Source: Siphonodentalium dalli (Eukaryota; Mollusca; Scaphopoda; Gadilida; Siphonodentaliidae). Taken from it: a stretch of DNA of 64,000 bases. The DNA is taken from assembly GCA_032622095.1 (NCBI GenBank), contig CP136062.1:54543849-54607848 (forward strand). The letters run 5' to 3'. Of the stretch, positions 11,162 to 23,525 are shown in pieces. The stretch's first letter is position 1. Each line of letters starts with the position of its first letter. The position numbers and the translations under genes are program-made. The notes under the pieces were generated by a model. The model had not been told where the DNA came from. It saw nothing but the letters and a program-made list of their open reading frames with translations, and ran no database searches.

Positions 11162-11805
11162 ATTGTACAGTGTTGTACGCAGGCGGCGTTCTGACTGACG
11201 GTTCCTATAAAATCACACCAGGTGATACCACAGAAATATCCGTCGTCTGCGATATGACGACAGGCGGGGGCGGATGGACAGTAATCCAACAACGGAGAGA
11301 CGGAAGCACCAACTTTTATAGGAACTGGACAGAGTATGAAAACGGATTTGGCAACCGTACCACAGCCGGAAACTACTGGATTGGACTAAAGAGCATTTAC
11401 CAATTATCATCGACAAGTACAACCGAGTTGTACATAAAGCTGACAACAGCAGACGGACAGAATAAATATGCTCGATATTCGAGCTTCAGAATTGATGACG
11501 CTTCAAACAACTACGCTCTCCACGTGTCAGGTTACAGCGGAAATGCGGGCGATTCTCTAAAATATCATAATGGGAAGCAGTTCAGCACGTTCGACAACGA
11601 CCACACCCGATCTGAATGTTCCAAAGCCGACAAATGCTCCGTCAAACGTCACGGGGCGTGGTGGTACGACTGCTGCTACGACAGTAACTTGAACGGGGAG
11701 TATCTAAACGCAACGAGCGGAAGTTGGAGCGGAATGGTATGGGAGTTTGACTACCACCGGAACTCTATGATGTACACCACGATGATGCTCCGCTCGGCTG
11801 GATAA
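11162..11805 (+). CDS. Gene A terminal exon: fibrinogen C-terminal (FReD) domain
   Basis: The exon encodes a complete fibrinogen-related domain of about 214 residues, ending in a TAA stop (11803-11805). A strong acceptor (TTTCTGTTGCAG) precedes it and it begins in phase 1. Counting from the split first codon (D1), hallmarks are the first disulfide pair C2/C30, GGGGWTVIQQRRDGS (35-49), ENGFG (60-64), YWIGL (72-76), the Ca2+ site D145/D147 in FDNDHTRSEC, and WWYDCCYDSNLNGEY (167-181), which forms the ligand pocket. FReDs bind acetylated glycans and other surface patterns in invertebrate lectins, ficolins and FREPs. Here the domain follows TSP1 modules, suggesting a secreted TSP1-FReD recognition protein. 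C159 and the doubled C171/C172 add a likely third disulfide. Length is normal for the family. Confidence 0.94.
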
Positions 11806-12066
11806 CATGCCCCACTGCTTCTCGATAAAATTCGATCAACCAATAAGTTTAATTCGCATAACCTCTACATAGCCTATAGGCATGAAGATAATAATAATTA
11901 ACTATTAAAGTGCGAGGAGATACAATGTAGTTGAAATTTGAGATAGAGCCAAGATACTGAGAAGATAACTAGTTGGAGGGGAAAACGATATACATCGACG
12001 ATGGAAAAGGGAGCAGATATATAGCTAGAATAATATGTAATATTACATATAATCTCAAGGCTTCCA

Positions 12067-12072
12067 AATAAA
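12067..12072 (+). terminator. Candidate poly(A) signal of gene A
   Basis: A canonical AATAAA lies about 260 bp after the FReD stop codon, on the same strand, at a plausible 3' UTR distance. This rests on position and consensus only. Confidence 0.4.
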
Positions 12073-13267
12073 GATAGAACAACTGCTATTTCTCCACGTT
12101 TCCGAGCTTAGTCAGAAAAACCGAGATCGTACCTGTGAACCCATCCATGCATGATGACTTTGGTGGACGGATTTTTACTTTTATGTAGTTTTATCAGGAT
12201 TTGAATTTTCATCTGACGTCCAAACTAAAAGAGAATTTCCTTACCCATTAATCGTTACCTATTATAAAGAACTTTTAGATCTATTAATCACATGTTTTGG
12301 GATTGCGGCCATGTACATGCATCAGTGATTGTGTTAGTGTTATATAAGCAATCTCTGTTCCACGAAAATTACGATTAATCTTGCCAGTAAATAACATTTG
12401 TGCACGAGGTTAATATTTATTCTATGTCGCTGGTGAGTAAACGTAGTGAACGAGGGAAGTTTGTGCAATGTTAGATCATGCCATGGATCTCTATCTTATT
12501 CCACTAGTACACAACATGGAAACTTTATATTCTGATCCTTTTTGAGGCAGGGAACATATTTCTTTGTTTATATTTGTTCCTCGATAATCTGGTTCAAAGT
12601 ATGGGTTGGTCCCAGCTCGAAATTGCTTGCTTTTTAGTGACTTTAGCGAGCCGATATTTCAAATAAACATTGAGTTTATTACCCTGGAAAAATTTCATAT
12701 TGTAAGTGGCGCAAAGCAAAATGGCACACAAAGTCCCTTAAATAATGCAACATCGAGATGTGTGTGAACTTCCCCTACCGACGAATAAACTATTAAGCAA
12801 CAGGTATCAACAAAGAAATATATTCCTCGCGTTACTGTTTCGACTCTATAAGGTCTAAACTTCAAAACGTTTCCAGGTTTTGTATTGGTGCAATATGATG
12901 TCGACGGGCGTTAGTCAGAGTAGAGCTCAATGTCATGATCTAATGCAATGTGAGAATAATGTCTTATCTTGATTTAGAAACGAATGCGGCTTTTTTGTTT
13001 ATGACAGTGTTTATTGTTTTCTAATAAAATTTAAGAAGTAATAATACTTTTAATTTTAATATACAATTAACTCCCTATATATTTTCTGGAGTCATACCTT
13101 GGGAGAAGAAAAAGATTTTCGATTTCACCATTTCCTACTGAGCACATATCAGCCTAAGAGAGGCGAATTATAAGTTGGTGGGGCTCACAATGTTCGCATA
13201 CAATTTGAACATTCTTCAAAAAGTATCAACAATGATATTAAATAATTGAAATTTATTCCAGTGGCTG
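12073..13267. other. Intergenic sequence without recognised features
   Basis: AT-rich sequence between the end of gene A and the 16-bp repeat array. I see no gene, RNA or element that can be named. Confidence 0.5.
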
Positions 13268-13552
13268 TACACATTAAATCTTCTACACATTAAATCATCT
13301 ACACATTAAATCATCTACACATTAAATCCTCTACACATTAAATATTGTCCACATTAAATCCTCTACACATTAAATATTCTCCACATTAAATCCTCTACAC
13401 ATTAAATATTCTCCACATTAAATCCTCTACACATTAAATCTTCTACACATTAAATCATCTACACATTAAATCATCTACACATTAAATATTCTCCACATTA
13501 AATCCTCTACACATTAAATCTTCTACACATTAAATCTTTTACACATTAAATC
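13268..13552. repeat. 16-bp tandem repeat array (about 18 copies)
   Basis: Unit TCTACACATTAAATCA and close variants repeat without spacers. Variation is concentrated in the last few bases of the unit (ATCTT, ATCAT, ATCCT, ATATT). Higher-order alternation is visible (CCT/ATT units alternate near 13330-13440). It is a simple minisatellite in intergenic DNA. Confidence 0.92.
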
Positions 13553-14335
13553 GTCTCTAACCGAATATTGAAAATCTACAGCATTTACGATGGCTATTAG
13601 TTTGTGGACAGTATATTTCAGAATTTGTAGACCTGGAAGATTTACAAAAAAACCTTAATCGCCCACACACTTATATATCTACTAAAAAGCCACATGACTA
13701 AGCTGGTGGAAGATCTGGAAATTGTGGGTAGTTAGAGAGAGGTAAAGTAATGCTCAAAGTAAGCAGAATTATGGGTAACTTTTCATGATTTAGTCGGAAA
13801 TATGGCTTGTTGTCATTCACCGGAAAGTGGGGTGGCGGGTCAATACGCTGCCGAATGTATGTGTGAGTGTGATATTTGTTTATCTTTATTTGTTCAATAT
13901 ATTTATTTTCATTACACTCGAAATATAGTGTTTGGAAGTAATTGCTAATATTATAGCATTATCTTTACTTAAAGATGAATGTGGCTTTTTTGTTTATGAC
14001 ATTCTTCTTGCGATTGTGTTTACAATAAAAATATAGAAATCCTCTCGCTATACTTACATGTACCTCCCCGTAGATGGAGATTGTCTGGAGTATTACTCTG
14101 AGAGAACATATATGATAAGTTGTTGAATTTCCCACTGAGCATACATGTTTGCTAGAGAGATGGACGATTTATACGTTGGGGCTCCTAATTTTCTCATATA
14201 GTTTAAGATTACTTCAGAAATGTATCACCAGTGATATTAATGTGGTTTAGATTGATAAATCTCATAACGTCGCCCGCTAAGCACAACATACTATAATTCA
14301 TAAAGTCGCCCGTCAAGCATACATATATATATATA

Positions 14336-15260
14336 CTAGAAGGTGACCCGACTTCGTCCGGGCTTTGACATTGAATTGTCTATTTTGAAGGCCAAGGTCA
14401 AGTGGGGTCACGATTTGACCCGTCCAAAACACAGTGCCCGAACAAAAGTACCCGACAAAAGTACCCGTCGAAATCCATCCGGTTTTACCCGATTTGACCT
14501 TGAATTGACCATTTTGAAGGTCAAGGTCAGGTGGGGTCAAACACCAACACCCCAAAAATGGTGGAAATCGGCCCAGCGGATACCGGGAAATCGGCCCAGC
14601 GGATACCGAGATACCCTATGCATCAAATTCGTCCGTAAAAATCCGCCAGTTTAACCCGATTTGATTTCCACTGAAGTATATAAACGCGCCTCATATACAC
14701 ACGCTCATTAATTATCAAGTTTCAACGTAAAGATAAATTACAATCGGTGCCCGAGATATCACCAAGACGTCTGAAACAGTCAAATGCATCGGCCTGTTAA
14801 GAGTTAACGTGATCTAACTTTATGACCTCTAACGACGTCATAGAAGTTACGCATTGTTTTTACCCTGATAGAAGATCGTACCACTTCTTCTTAATAATTG
14901 AGGCAGATAACTAAAACGGATACATACATATTATATATCGTTGGAAAGAGGAAACACGAAAGATTCTCATAGTGTCATTATTATGACTGGCATGTTATTA
15001 TTCGCGCTGTTTCGAATCGATTTGTAAGCACCGAACTCAAATGAAAGTCCCGTAACACAGCGTAAAAACAGATTTGACCTCGGCACGTGAGAAGTTGACC
15101 TCGCACGGACAATTTAATAGGCCTATGTTACTCGTGGCCCGAAAATACCCCCACATACCAAGTTTCATCGAAATCGGCTGGGCCATTTTCGAGTCCATCG
15201 ATTACACACAAACAAACACACAAACAAACAGATCTTCCAAAATATATAATAGATAGATAT
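14336..15260 (+). mobile_element. Retroposon-like dispersed element
   Basis: It starts CTAGAAGGTGACCCGACTTC and carries duplicated 'AAGGTCAAGGTCA'-like segments around 14385-14400 and 14513-14530. It ends with a segment of the type CCAAGTTTCATCGAAATCGG (15158-15177) followed by CACAAACAAACA repeats and an AT microsatellite. Such 3' ends are common in invertebrate RTE-like and SINE-like retroposons. No intact ORF is present. The class is inferred, and the 5' limit is approximate. Confidence 0.5.
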
Positions 15261-15291
15261 ATAGCTATATGTATATATATATATATATAGC

Positions 15292-15325
<34 letters not shown>
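15255..15325. repeat. (TA)n microsatellite
   Basis: An almost pure TA/GATA run follows the retroposon-like element and ends in CACACACA. It probably grew from the element's 3' tail. Confidence 0.85.
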
Positions 15326-15327
<2 letters not shown>

Positions 15328-15530
15328 GACTATAATTTGTGTGGCCGAGGTATTAAAGTATTACCCAGCAGTCAGCGAGCTATGTTCTATTTCCAAACAA
15401 AGTCGGTGCAACACAACATCGACTTAGCTAGTGGTTAATGAGACGTGGAACTTGCCATACCAAATACAGCATCAAAGGAGGCCGATACATCTATCACTCA
15501 CACTCGGTGCTATTCGGAGTTGGGCAATCC

Positions 15531-15907
15531 TGCAAATAGCGTGTCTGTCATTTGCAGAATGAGGTCCCCAGAGGGTGAATTTAGCTATGCTATCCCGCAC
15601 AGTGGTCTAGCATCACCAAATTCACCCTTTGGGGACCTCATTGTGCTTAGGCCTCATCTTCTTCTGGGAAGTATCTATAGTATTAAATACAAAATTGTTT
15701 TAGTTATATTTCCCTTCCAGGAAGTTTCTGTATCCCCTAATTTGCAGAAGATAAAATTCATAATTGAGGTGCCCAATGGATGAACATCACCAACATCACC
15801 AACATCAACTGGGGAACTTCAACCTGACCCTAGGTCTGCCATAGCAGTCGTCGGCCTTAGCAGAATGAGGTCGCCGGGGGTGAACTTAGTGATGCTAGCC
15901 CGCTATT
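15531..15907. mobile_element. Hairpin-bearing MITE, truncated copy
   Basis: It starts TGCAAATAGCGTGTCTGTCA and holds an inverted repeat: the GAATGAGGTCCCCAGAGGGT arm near 15558 pairs with CACCCTTTGGGGACCTCATT near 15625. The same element is present, with both ends, at 48359-48794. This copy loses similarity inside the second hairpin near 15907. It is non-coding. Confidence 0.75.
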
Positions 15908-16892
15908 AGATATTAAGAAATATTTTCCCTACACCAAAATTTCTGAGTTTTTCCAGAGTTTTTCTAGATTTTTAAAAAAAATTTCAAAAAGTGATTTTTT
16001 TGGCGAAATGTTGGACCGCTGTATATTGTTACGAATTTCATTCGTAAATAGATGTATTCAAGTGTAAACAATCCACATCGTTAGGAATATATATGCCTAA
16101 TTATTTTTTTTTAAACTCAAATTTATGGGTTTTCAACCAGTCAAGCCAAATTCCTACCGTATTGCTGTATAATGCATCATAATTTCACAATCTTAATAGC
16201 ATGTATAGCCTAATGCATCAGTGATCGACATGACTTGAAAAATATTGAATAAAATAAAATTAAACGTTTACTTCGCCTTCATTCCTAATCATGCACGGGA
16301 AAGTCATTACCACAAACCATTTTCTCTTGGTTCTCGGTCTACATAATATTACTGGCCAAAAAGAAACATAATGTAGCAAATCGTTTAGGCCATTGTATTA
16401 ATTACAATTTAGTATCGAAACCACTCAGGCTGAAAAGGCACAGCTACTTGCAGGTGAGACATTGCCATTAAACCCATCAGATAAACATCAAACTGTCCTT
16501 TTGGGTCGACAACTTTGGAATGAATTTATAGACACAAACTAGACATGGGATCTTAATTCCACCCACATTGTAGCTCTCCAAGGGGAGTCCCATGTTCCCT
16601 TATATTTAAAAGAAACAATTATGTTTGACAGAAACGAAAAAAAAAGTTGAACATGAAACAAGCAGAGCAATTGAACATAATCACCCCCGTGTACGTGGTA
16701 TCGCCAAAACCGAGGGTATCGCCAAAACCGAGAATATGGGAAAGTCATTTTCACGTATATGATATGGGGATATGTTTGTTTCTCATCGTAATACAGACAT
16801 CGAGCATCGTATGTGTATGTCCACACGAAGCAGGAGTATTTATCCACCAGTTGTCATTTAGTTTTCCCAGATTACACCATTAATGTTTTTTT
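15908..16892. other. Non-coding AT-rich interval
   Basis: Homopolymer-rich (A and T runs near 15975, 16105 and 16640). A short direct repeat 'ATCGCCAAAACCGAG' occurs twice at about 16699-16731. No gene or complete element was recognised. Confidence 0.45.
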
Positions 16893-19587
16893 GGCGAATT
16901 TTTTCAATGGTGTTTTTGCTTTTGCTCACTCAAATTTTCGAGAACATCCATTCAGTGGTATAGTTCCTGGGCTTCCACGCTTCCAAAACAAATGCCGGTA
17001 TATAGTTAAATCTGTCAATGAAGCATAGGATTTGACAGAATTTGAAAATTCCGTGTCGTTCTCAATATCCGCGCGATATGAAGGGACCACTGTCGGTCCA
17101 GAAAGATGCGAACGGCACAGATGAAGATGCGACCACACACGCCGAGTTTCTGTGCAGTAATATGCGTATTACTTAAGGAGTTCTGGTGAGTGTTTGTATG
17201 TGTATCTGAGACTGATCAATTGGACTGCGAATGTCATCTGAAATATGAATCCATAACATATTCGAAATATTGTGTGCATATATATTATGAATGTGTTCAA
17301 TTGAAATTGATTGAACATCCATCTCAGCATTCAGATTTGCGATCTCAAGAACGTGAATGAATGATAACGCGATGCCTTGATTACACGCACGTGAATGCTG
17401 CCGTTCCCATGCATGCAGCTAATCGGATATTCGTTTATTATTAACATGCTTGGAGTTTGTATATGGCCACACATGCCAGACGACACGCTACGGCGTATCA
17501 ACGATTTGTTATAATCATGTTTATTTTACAGACTTTATTACTCGTTCCCACTCGAGTAGACCGTTACGCGACAATGAAACCGAATCATCTTATCGAATAT
17601 ACATATATCGTATTGCTCCAAATTATGCAATTCTGGCTTTTTAAGAGTCATCAGATAATATTGTAACGATTCTATGTTAACCTTTAAACTTCAATACATA
17701 TATCATCACAATGTGCTATGTGTGGCACACGTGTGTGCCTTCTTATCTGGATGTCGATGGGCCTCTGTATTATGTCTATGTAGCACATGTAGTCAGCTTG
17801 CCAACCTACAACACCGTGTTTAAACAAAATCAGACCAGACCATGCGGTTTTGATAAATAACGTATCTTCCTCAGATGAAGCTGTATATATATCTGGGGAA
17901 GTGTTATGTTACACCAACACACCACTTCACATCCCAATAACCGAGTGGATGAATTGGCCGACTAAAAGACAGAACATGTGATCTTCGGGTGTAGCCTAGT
18001 ATGTTCGCGGATAGAGCACGTATAAATATTTATCTTTTTTTCCTGTGATGTTTTGTATAAGAATTATCATTGGAAATTGCTCGCCTGACTGCCACCATGT
18101 GCTATGGTATACATTGTTCTCTGTTGAATGGTTTGACAGAGGTTAAGACCCCCCTCCAACAAAACAAATACTCTCCCTGAATACAAATAAATTTATGATG
18201 CATGACACGTTATACTCATCATCGGGTCTCGTGAATGTTTGCACGAGTGGAGCTATAATCACAACAATTATCTCTGTCTGTAAACAAAGCAAAAACAGCC
18301 AGTCCGCATAAAATCACCGGGTGCGGAAGGCTTAATTAAATTATAATTAATCCCTTAATCAGTCAATTCATCCGGTCCCTTATGTGTTGCGCGGATATTT
18401 TGTGGCATCTCGAATTTAGTATTATGAAACACCATGTCTGAATCAGATGCTTTAGGGAAAGTCAGATGCGACTTGACGCTGAACATCCATACCAATTTTG
18501 GTTAGAACCATAAACCAAACTCAGGACGGAGACCCTGATAAGATAAGATACATTTCGGTTAAACATACATATCAGTTACAGTATATGCAACCTATACGAT
18601 AACATAATGAAGTCTTGTGTAAATAGTATGCCCACTAAATATGTGGTCCTAGGGCTAAATTAGAAAAGTTTTAAACTATAGTGCAATTTACATAACAATC
18701 ATGGCAGTATCCACATGTTCCACAGTGAAGTGTTTATTATAAATTGCAGTAACTTTGTTGTGTGTGTACATATATGTTCGGATGTTTAGTGTGTTAACAT
18801 AGAATCGTTACAATTTTATCTGATCACTCTTAAAAAAGCCAGAATTGCATAATTTGGAGCAATACGATATATGTATATTCAATAAGATGATTCGGTTTCA
18901 TTGTCGCGTAACGGTCTACTCGAGTGGGAACGAGTCATAAAGTCTGTAAAATAATCATGATTATAACAAATCGTTGATACGCCGTAGCATGTTGTCCGGC
19001 ATGTGTGGTCTATATACAAACTCCAAGCATGTTAATACTAAACGAATATCCGATTAGCTGCATGCATGCGAACGACAGCATTCACGTGCGTGTGATCAAG
19101 GCATCGCGTTATCATTGATTCACGTTCTTGAGATCGCAAATCTGAATGCTGAGATGGATGTTCAATTAATTTAAATTGAAACACATTCATAATATATATG
19201 CATACAATATTTCGAATATGTTATGGATCATATTTCAGATGACATTCGCAGTCCAATTGATCAATCTCAGATACACATAAACACTCGAAAACTCATCAGA
19301 ACTCCTTAAGTAATACGCATATTTACTGCACAGAATCTCGGCGTTTGGTCGCATCTTCATCTGTGCCGTTCGCATCTTTCTGGACCGACAGTGGTCCCTT
19401 CATATCGCGCGGATATTGAGAACGACACGGATTTTTTAAATTCTGTCAAATCCTATGCTTCATTGACAGATTCAACTATATACCGGAATTTGTTTTGGAA
19501 GCGTGGAAGTCCAGGAACTATACTAGTGAATGGATGTTCTCGAAAATTTGAGTGAGCAAAAGCAAAAACACCATTGAAAAAAAACGC
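16893..19587. mobile_element. Foldback-type element with ~790-bp inverted arms
   Basis: Left arm 16893-17681 and right arm 18793-19587 are reverse complements with a few percent difference. Shared landmarks include the AACACCATTGAAAAAA terminus, the CTGGACCGACAGTGGTCCC block (near 17092 and 19380) and GTTAACATAGAATCGTTAC at the inner edge. The 1.1-kb spacer (17682-18792) is single-copy and has no transposase ORF. Both arms can encode the same ~36-residue frame (FNGVFAFAHSNFREHPF...), which simply reflects arm identity. No target duplication is evident. It lies between genes A and B. Confidence 0.85.
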
Positions 19588-20556
19588 TTTCGACAATGCA
19601 CCATGAACAGCCCAACATCGGTTATAATGCTTACAGTCAATACACCATTCAAACTCCATGAATAGCAAACAACTGCTTGAAACAGAATGTCATCAAACCC
19701 AGAATCCTTCACAATACCCCCGATTAAACAAAAATTCTCCTTAATGAAATGGAAATCTCCCAAATGGATAACAACATTATTAAAGCATCCTGGGAAATTC
19801 AAACCAACTTGTATGCATCAATTGTTGCCCCGACATCCATGGTCACACTAAAGGTTGTTCCACACCGGGCGCGAGCGAGCGATTATAACGGCCGTTTTCT
19901 AACGTCCGTAGCAGTTCAAAGCGCGCGATTTTTATGTTCACACCGCAAGCGACCGACTCGCTGACCACGATGCGATTATAGCAGTGATTTTATGCTTCGT
20001 CGAATTGTCGCTTTGTTGCAAACCAGCGAGATAATTGGACGGCTCTCAAATAGGTGTCTGTTTGCTAATATACATGTATGTCCGTCTATTTGACACATGG
20101 CACATTTCGGATAATCCGCTATCGATACTGTATTTTTGTCTTTTCATTGGCAATTATTATACCTCATAGGGTGTGATTTTACAATTTGCAATGTTTCCCA
20201 CCCATGAAACATTGCCGGTCACCATTTTTTGCATATTTATTGGTTCCTCGGGGAGACAATCCGCAATGTTGCCCTCGAGCCAGGTCACTAGTTTTATAAT
20301 GTTGCAAGTGGTTGTACAGCCCGTGCACACCGTGCACTATTTCCCTCTGGCACTATATGTGAAATTGATTTGTATTATATAGAATAACACCAGTTTCCTT
20401 TCTCTTGTATTCTGAATGACTTCCTCCCCAGAAACGCGTCGTTTACAATGTTAGTAGAGGTCTAGCATCCGGTGGTGAATGCAAGTGGTCGATGGCTCGT
20501 TCACAACTATACCATAGAGATGATCAACCAACATTCATCTGGCATCACAGGACGAT
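19588..20556 (+). promoter_or_regulatory. Upstream region of gene B (promoter not resolved)
   Basis: This interval lies between the foldback element and the gene B start codon and must hold the gene B promoter if 20557 is the first coding exon. A TATA-like TATTATATAG occurs near 20372, about 185 bp before the ATG. Nothing else is distinctive, so the call is positional. Confidence 0.3.
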
Positions 20557-20874
20557 GTGGCAATGTTTTCTGTGGATGTTGTGCGATTATATTTCTCTGT
20601 CGGATGTGTACTTTTGATAGCCATATTGATGGAATTTACTCGTGCGCAACCGAATGCAGAACCATGTAGTGTATGTGGTGGATTTGCAGTGGCGACAATA
20701 CAAAATATTGTCCAATGCGAGGTTTTATGTAAAAGACACGTTGAGTGTAAAGCTGTCGATTTTAATGTCAGGACGCACCAATGTGTGTTACTGAATCACA
20801 CGGAAGACACATCGGGGTGTCGGGGCCGGCGGGAATGGACTCATGTTAGAGTGGATGATCAAAAGGACAGTCAG
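20557..20874 (+). CDS. Gene B exon 1: signal peptide + Apple/PAN-like domain
   Basis: The ATG at 20557 opens a 106-codon reading frame; a second ATG at 20563 is also possible. Residues ~9-30 are a hydrophobic signal segment (VRLYFSVGCVLLIAILMEF) with likely cleavage after TRA30. A small Cys-rich domain follows. Its spacing C54-x3-C58-x5-C64-x11-C76, with 'VECKAVDFN' and 'QCVLLN', is typical of Apple/PAN folds, which mediate protein or carbohydrate contacts. Further cysteines are at 37, 40 and 88, with an N-glycosylation site at NHT 80-82. A good donor CAG|GTAGGT ends the exon at 20874 in phase 0; TAG|GTAAAC 4 bp later is the alternative. Phase 0 fits the exon at 26270. The product should be secreted, and signal plus Apple/PAN suits molluscan lectin-like proteins. 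Confidence 0.77.
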
Positions 20875-22266
20875 GTAGGTAAACAACTATAATATAGTTA
20901 TTTTGTTGAGTATTTATCTAGCACATGACTCAATATATTAAAGCACATATCAGCTATAATTCGCTTAAATTTCGTGATTATTTGATAACTTGATATTCTA
21001 CGATATGTTCTTACAAATAGTTGAACTCATAACATTACATTAGAACTAATTTGTTGACACTTTGTTGCGCAATATCCCTTGATACTATACATGTAAGTTA
21101 TTGTATGCCATGTATCTTTCTTCAATCTTCAATCGCCAGTGACATAATTAAAAATGTCTTGTCTGATTTGACACGAAACAAAAGCTATCACCAACTATCA
21201 CTATGGTATACCTACAATAATTAGATTTTATTCATAAACCCATTATCGTGAGGTTTTTATAGTCATATCACTGGGGCTAAGCTGCTATCAAAGAATCAGT
21301 TCATTTCCGATTTTGCGCGATGATTCGTTTCGGTTACGCGCTTATTCGTTCCCGATTTTTAAACACGGTCTTTCACGCTTCAGAACGTTTTTGCGCTCGA
21401 AATTTGAAATTATGACTGAAAGGTAAGTACCTAAAATGTTTTATCGAACAATGAAGTTGATTACCATATGTATAAGGTATTTGTGTACCGGAATGAGTCA
21501 TTTTCGTAGTCAAAAATCGCAACCAATTTTTTTTTAATTTTGCATGTGATTTCCCATAGCGAAATTCTCGTTGACACTACAACATTTCCAGAGAATATGA
21601 GACGATTATTACGGAGTAAAACCAGATACTTGATCCCCGTGATGACATGAAAACATTTAGCACGAGTTAAATCATCGCCATTCTTGAGATATTTACCGTC
21701 GAATATCAACTGAAAAAAACGTTGATTAATTCGTGATTTCGACGTTCCAATCATGTTCATTCCCTCTGAAAAGGCAATGATTCATTCCTGATTAGCAACT
21801 TCAATTATTATCGTGGCTGACTGTTACAATCGTGCAAATGACGACGCAACCGTCAAATTTGGCATCAAGGTAGACCACTGTCCACTCCATCTAATTTAAT
21901 GAGAACGAGAACCCGAAATATCTCCATTTTTCAATGTTCCCAGCAAAATGGTGTCAGTTCCCATATATATACAAACATTTGAGGGGGGAATTGAGTTGAT
22001 TCTGTTCAAAAAGAAACTAATGTGAGTCTGGTAAATGTTAAGTTTATTATCAGATTATGACATCTTACAAAATGGCTGCCAAAGTAGCCGCCGTTAATAC
22101 CATATATACATATAAACTGTGTCATTTTGTGTGTGCGCATGTGTGCGCATGATTAGGTTTGGTCTAAAATAGGGTTGTCCCACCGAAGTAAACTAATGAT
22201 AAAGTGTAAATTACTACAACTGAGTTAATCAAGACCCTTGTAAAGGATCCCACAATCGTTTCAATT

Positions 22267-22292
22267 AGTTGTTGTTGTTGTTGTTGTTGTTA
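22267..22292. repeat. (GTT)n microsatellite
   Basis: About eight uninterrupted GTT units in gene B intron 1. Confidence 0.9.
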
Positions 22293-23149
22293 CAACTAAA
22301 TGATCTTTCAATAAGACAATGAACAAGCTGTCAACAAGCCACAACACCTGCACTAATTAACTAGATCAATAGACTGGCCGAATCTTCTCGGCCGAATCTT
22401 GCCGCGACCGAAATATACCGAGCCGAATCTTCCCGCGACCAAATCTTCCCGTTCCCGAGTTAACAGTTCTTCATTCTTCAGTATTCAGTAGGCCTTCATA
22501 TTCCCATTTCTGTTTATTAGATATTTCTAACATAATCCACGTGACCATGAATTATACTCAACCTCTTGCCAGTCTTGGCTCAAGTTGGCTGTTTTCGGCA
22601 ATCTCACACGATTTCCCCGTCGAGTAAATTTTGGGCTGAAGTTTGTTTTAACCGATTTAAACTAACTAAATAAACAGTTGTGAGGTAACACGTGAAATAC
22701 ATTAAAAGTGCCATGTATATTTATATTCAAATCTCCCATTTTCATTCGGCTTTCCATTGTCACAAACAAGCAGGCACAGTTCTTGTGTTGAATGGCTCGT
22801 CCGCCAATGTTCGAAAACGCGCTCTTGATCGGTCAACTTCAGCTTGCAGTGTTGACATCTGATCTTCTGAAAGTACAAATGACAGTGATATTATGAGTAT
22901 ATATAGTTGCACGTGTTAGCAATAATTAAATTGGTTTCGTATGATTATTCCAGAAAAAAATTCGCATGGGATCGTGGGTAATTCGATCGTCGCTCCGCAA
23001 TCGGCAACAAGAAGCTACGCCTCAAAATACGCCCGCTTGATCGAATTGTACACATCTAAACGAGAGCAATATGTAATAATGGTTCAACCATGCATATATA
23101 CCCAAGTTCTTCAATTTCGATTTCAATGATCTAAGATTTGCTCAAATAC

Positions 23150-23525
23150 CATTTAACATCCAGAAATAAAAAAAACTGTATGAACTTTCGAAACAAAAAT
23201 CATCCAATCCTGCCCAAATCTGAACTTGACCTGTATTTTGATGCCAACAATCCACAAAAATACAGGATTTGCAAACAAACAATTCAAAATTGAGTTATCA
23301 TCCGAAACCAATAAATGTGTGGAAAAAAAATGAATTTTCTAAGTCGAAAATGGCCCAAATTCGAACTTGACCTGCATTGTGACCTACCTAACTCATATAA
23401 CGAATTTGGTTCAGATTGATTGAGGTTAACTAAAGTCATCATCCGGAAAGTTAACGGACGATATACGGACGGACAGACGGACCAATACTATAATACGACA
23501 CGTTTTTGAAAAAAACCGGGCGTAT
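23150..23525 (+). mobile_element. Retroposon remnant with hairpin 3' end
   Basis: The sequence has the style of invertebrate RTE/SINE 3' regions. It includes repeated AACTTGACCTG segments, ACGGACGGACAGACGGACCA near 23466, then an ACACGTTTTT...AAAAAACCGGG hairpin and a GTATAAAAA tail. No ORF is present. The 5' limit is uncertain. Confidence 0.45.

Noticed and set aside
13268-13552. Possible CRISPR-like regular array
   Set aside because: 16-bp units are contiguous with no unique spacers, in a eukaryotic context; it is a minisatellite.
20472-20669. 65-codon frame overlapping gene B exon 1
   Set aside because: Different register from the signal-peptide/Apple frame, and no domain; a shadow of the real exon.
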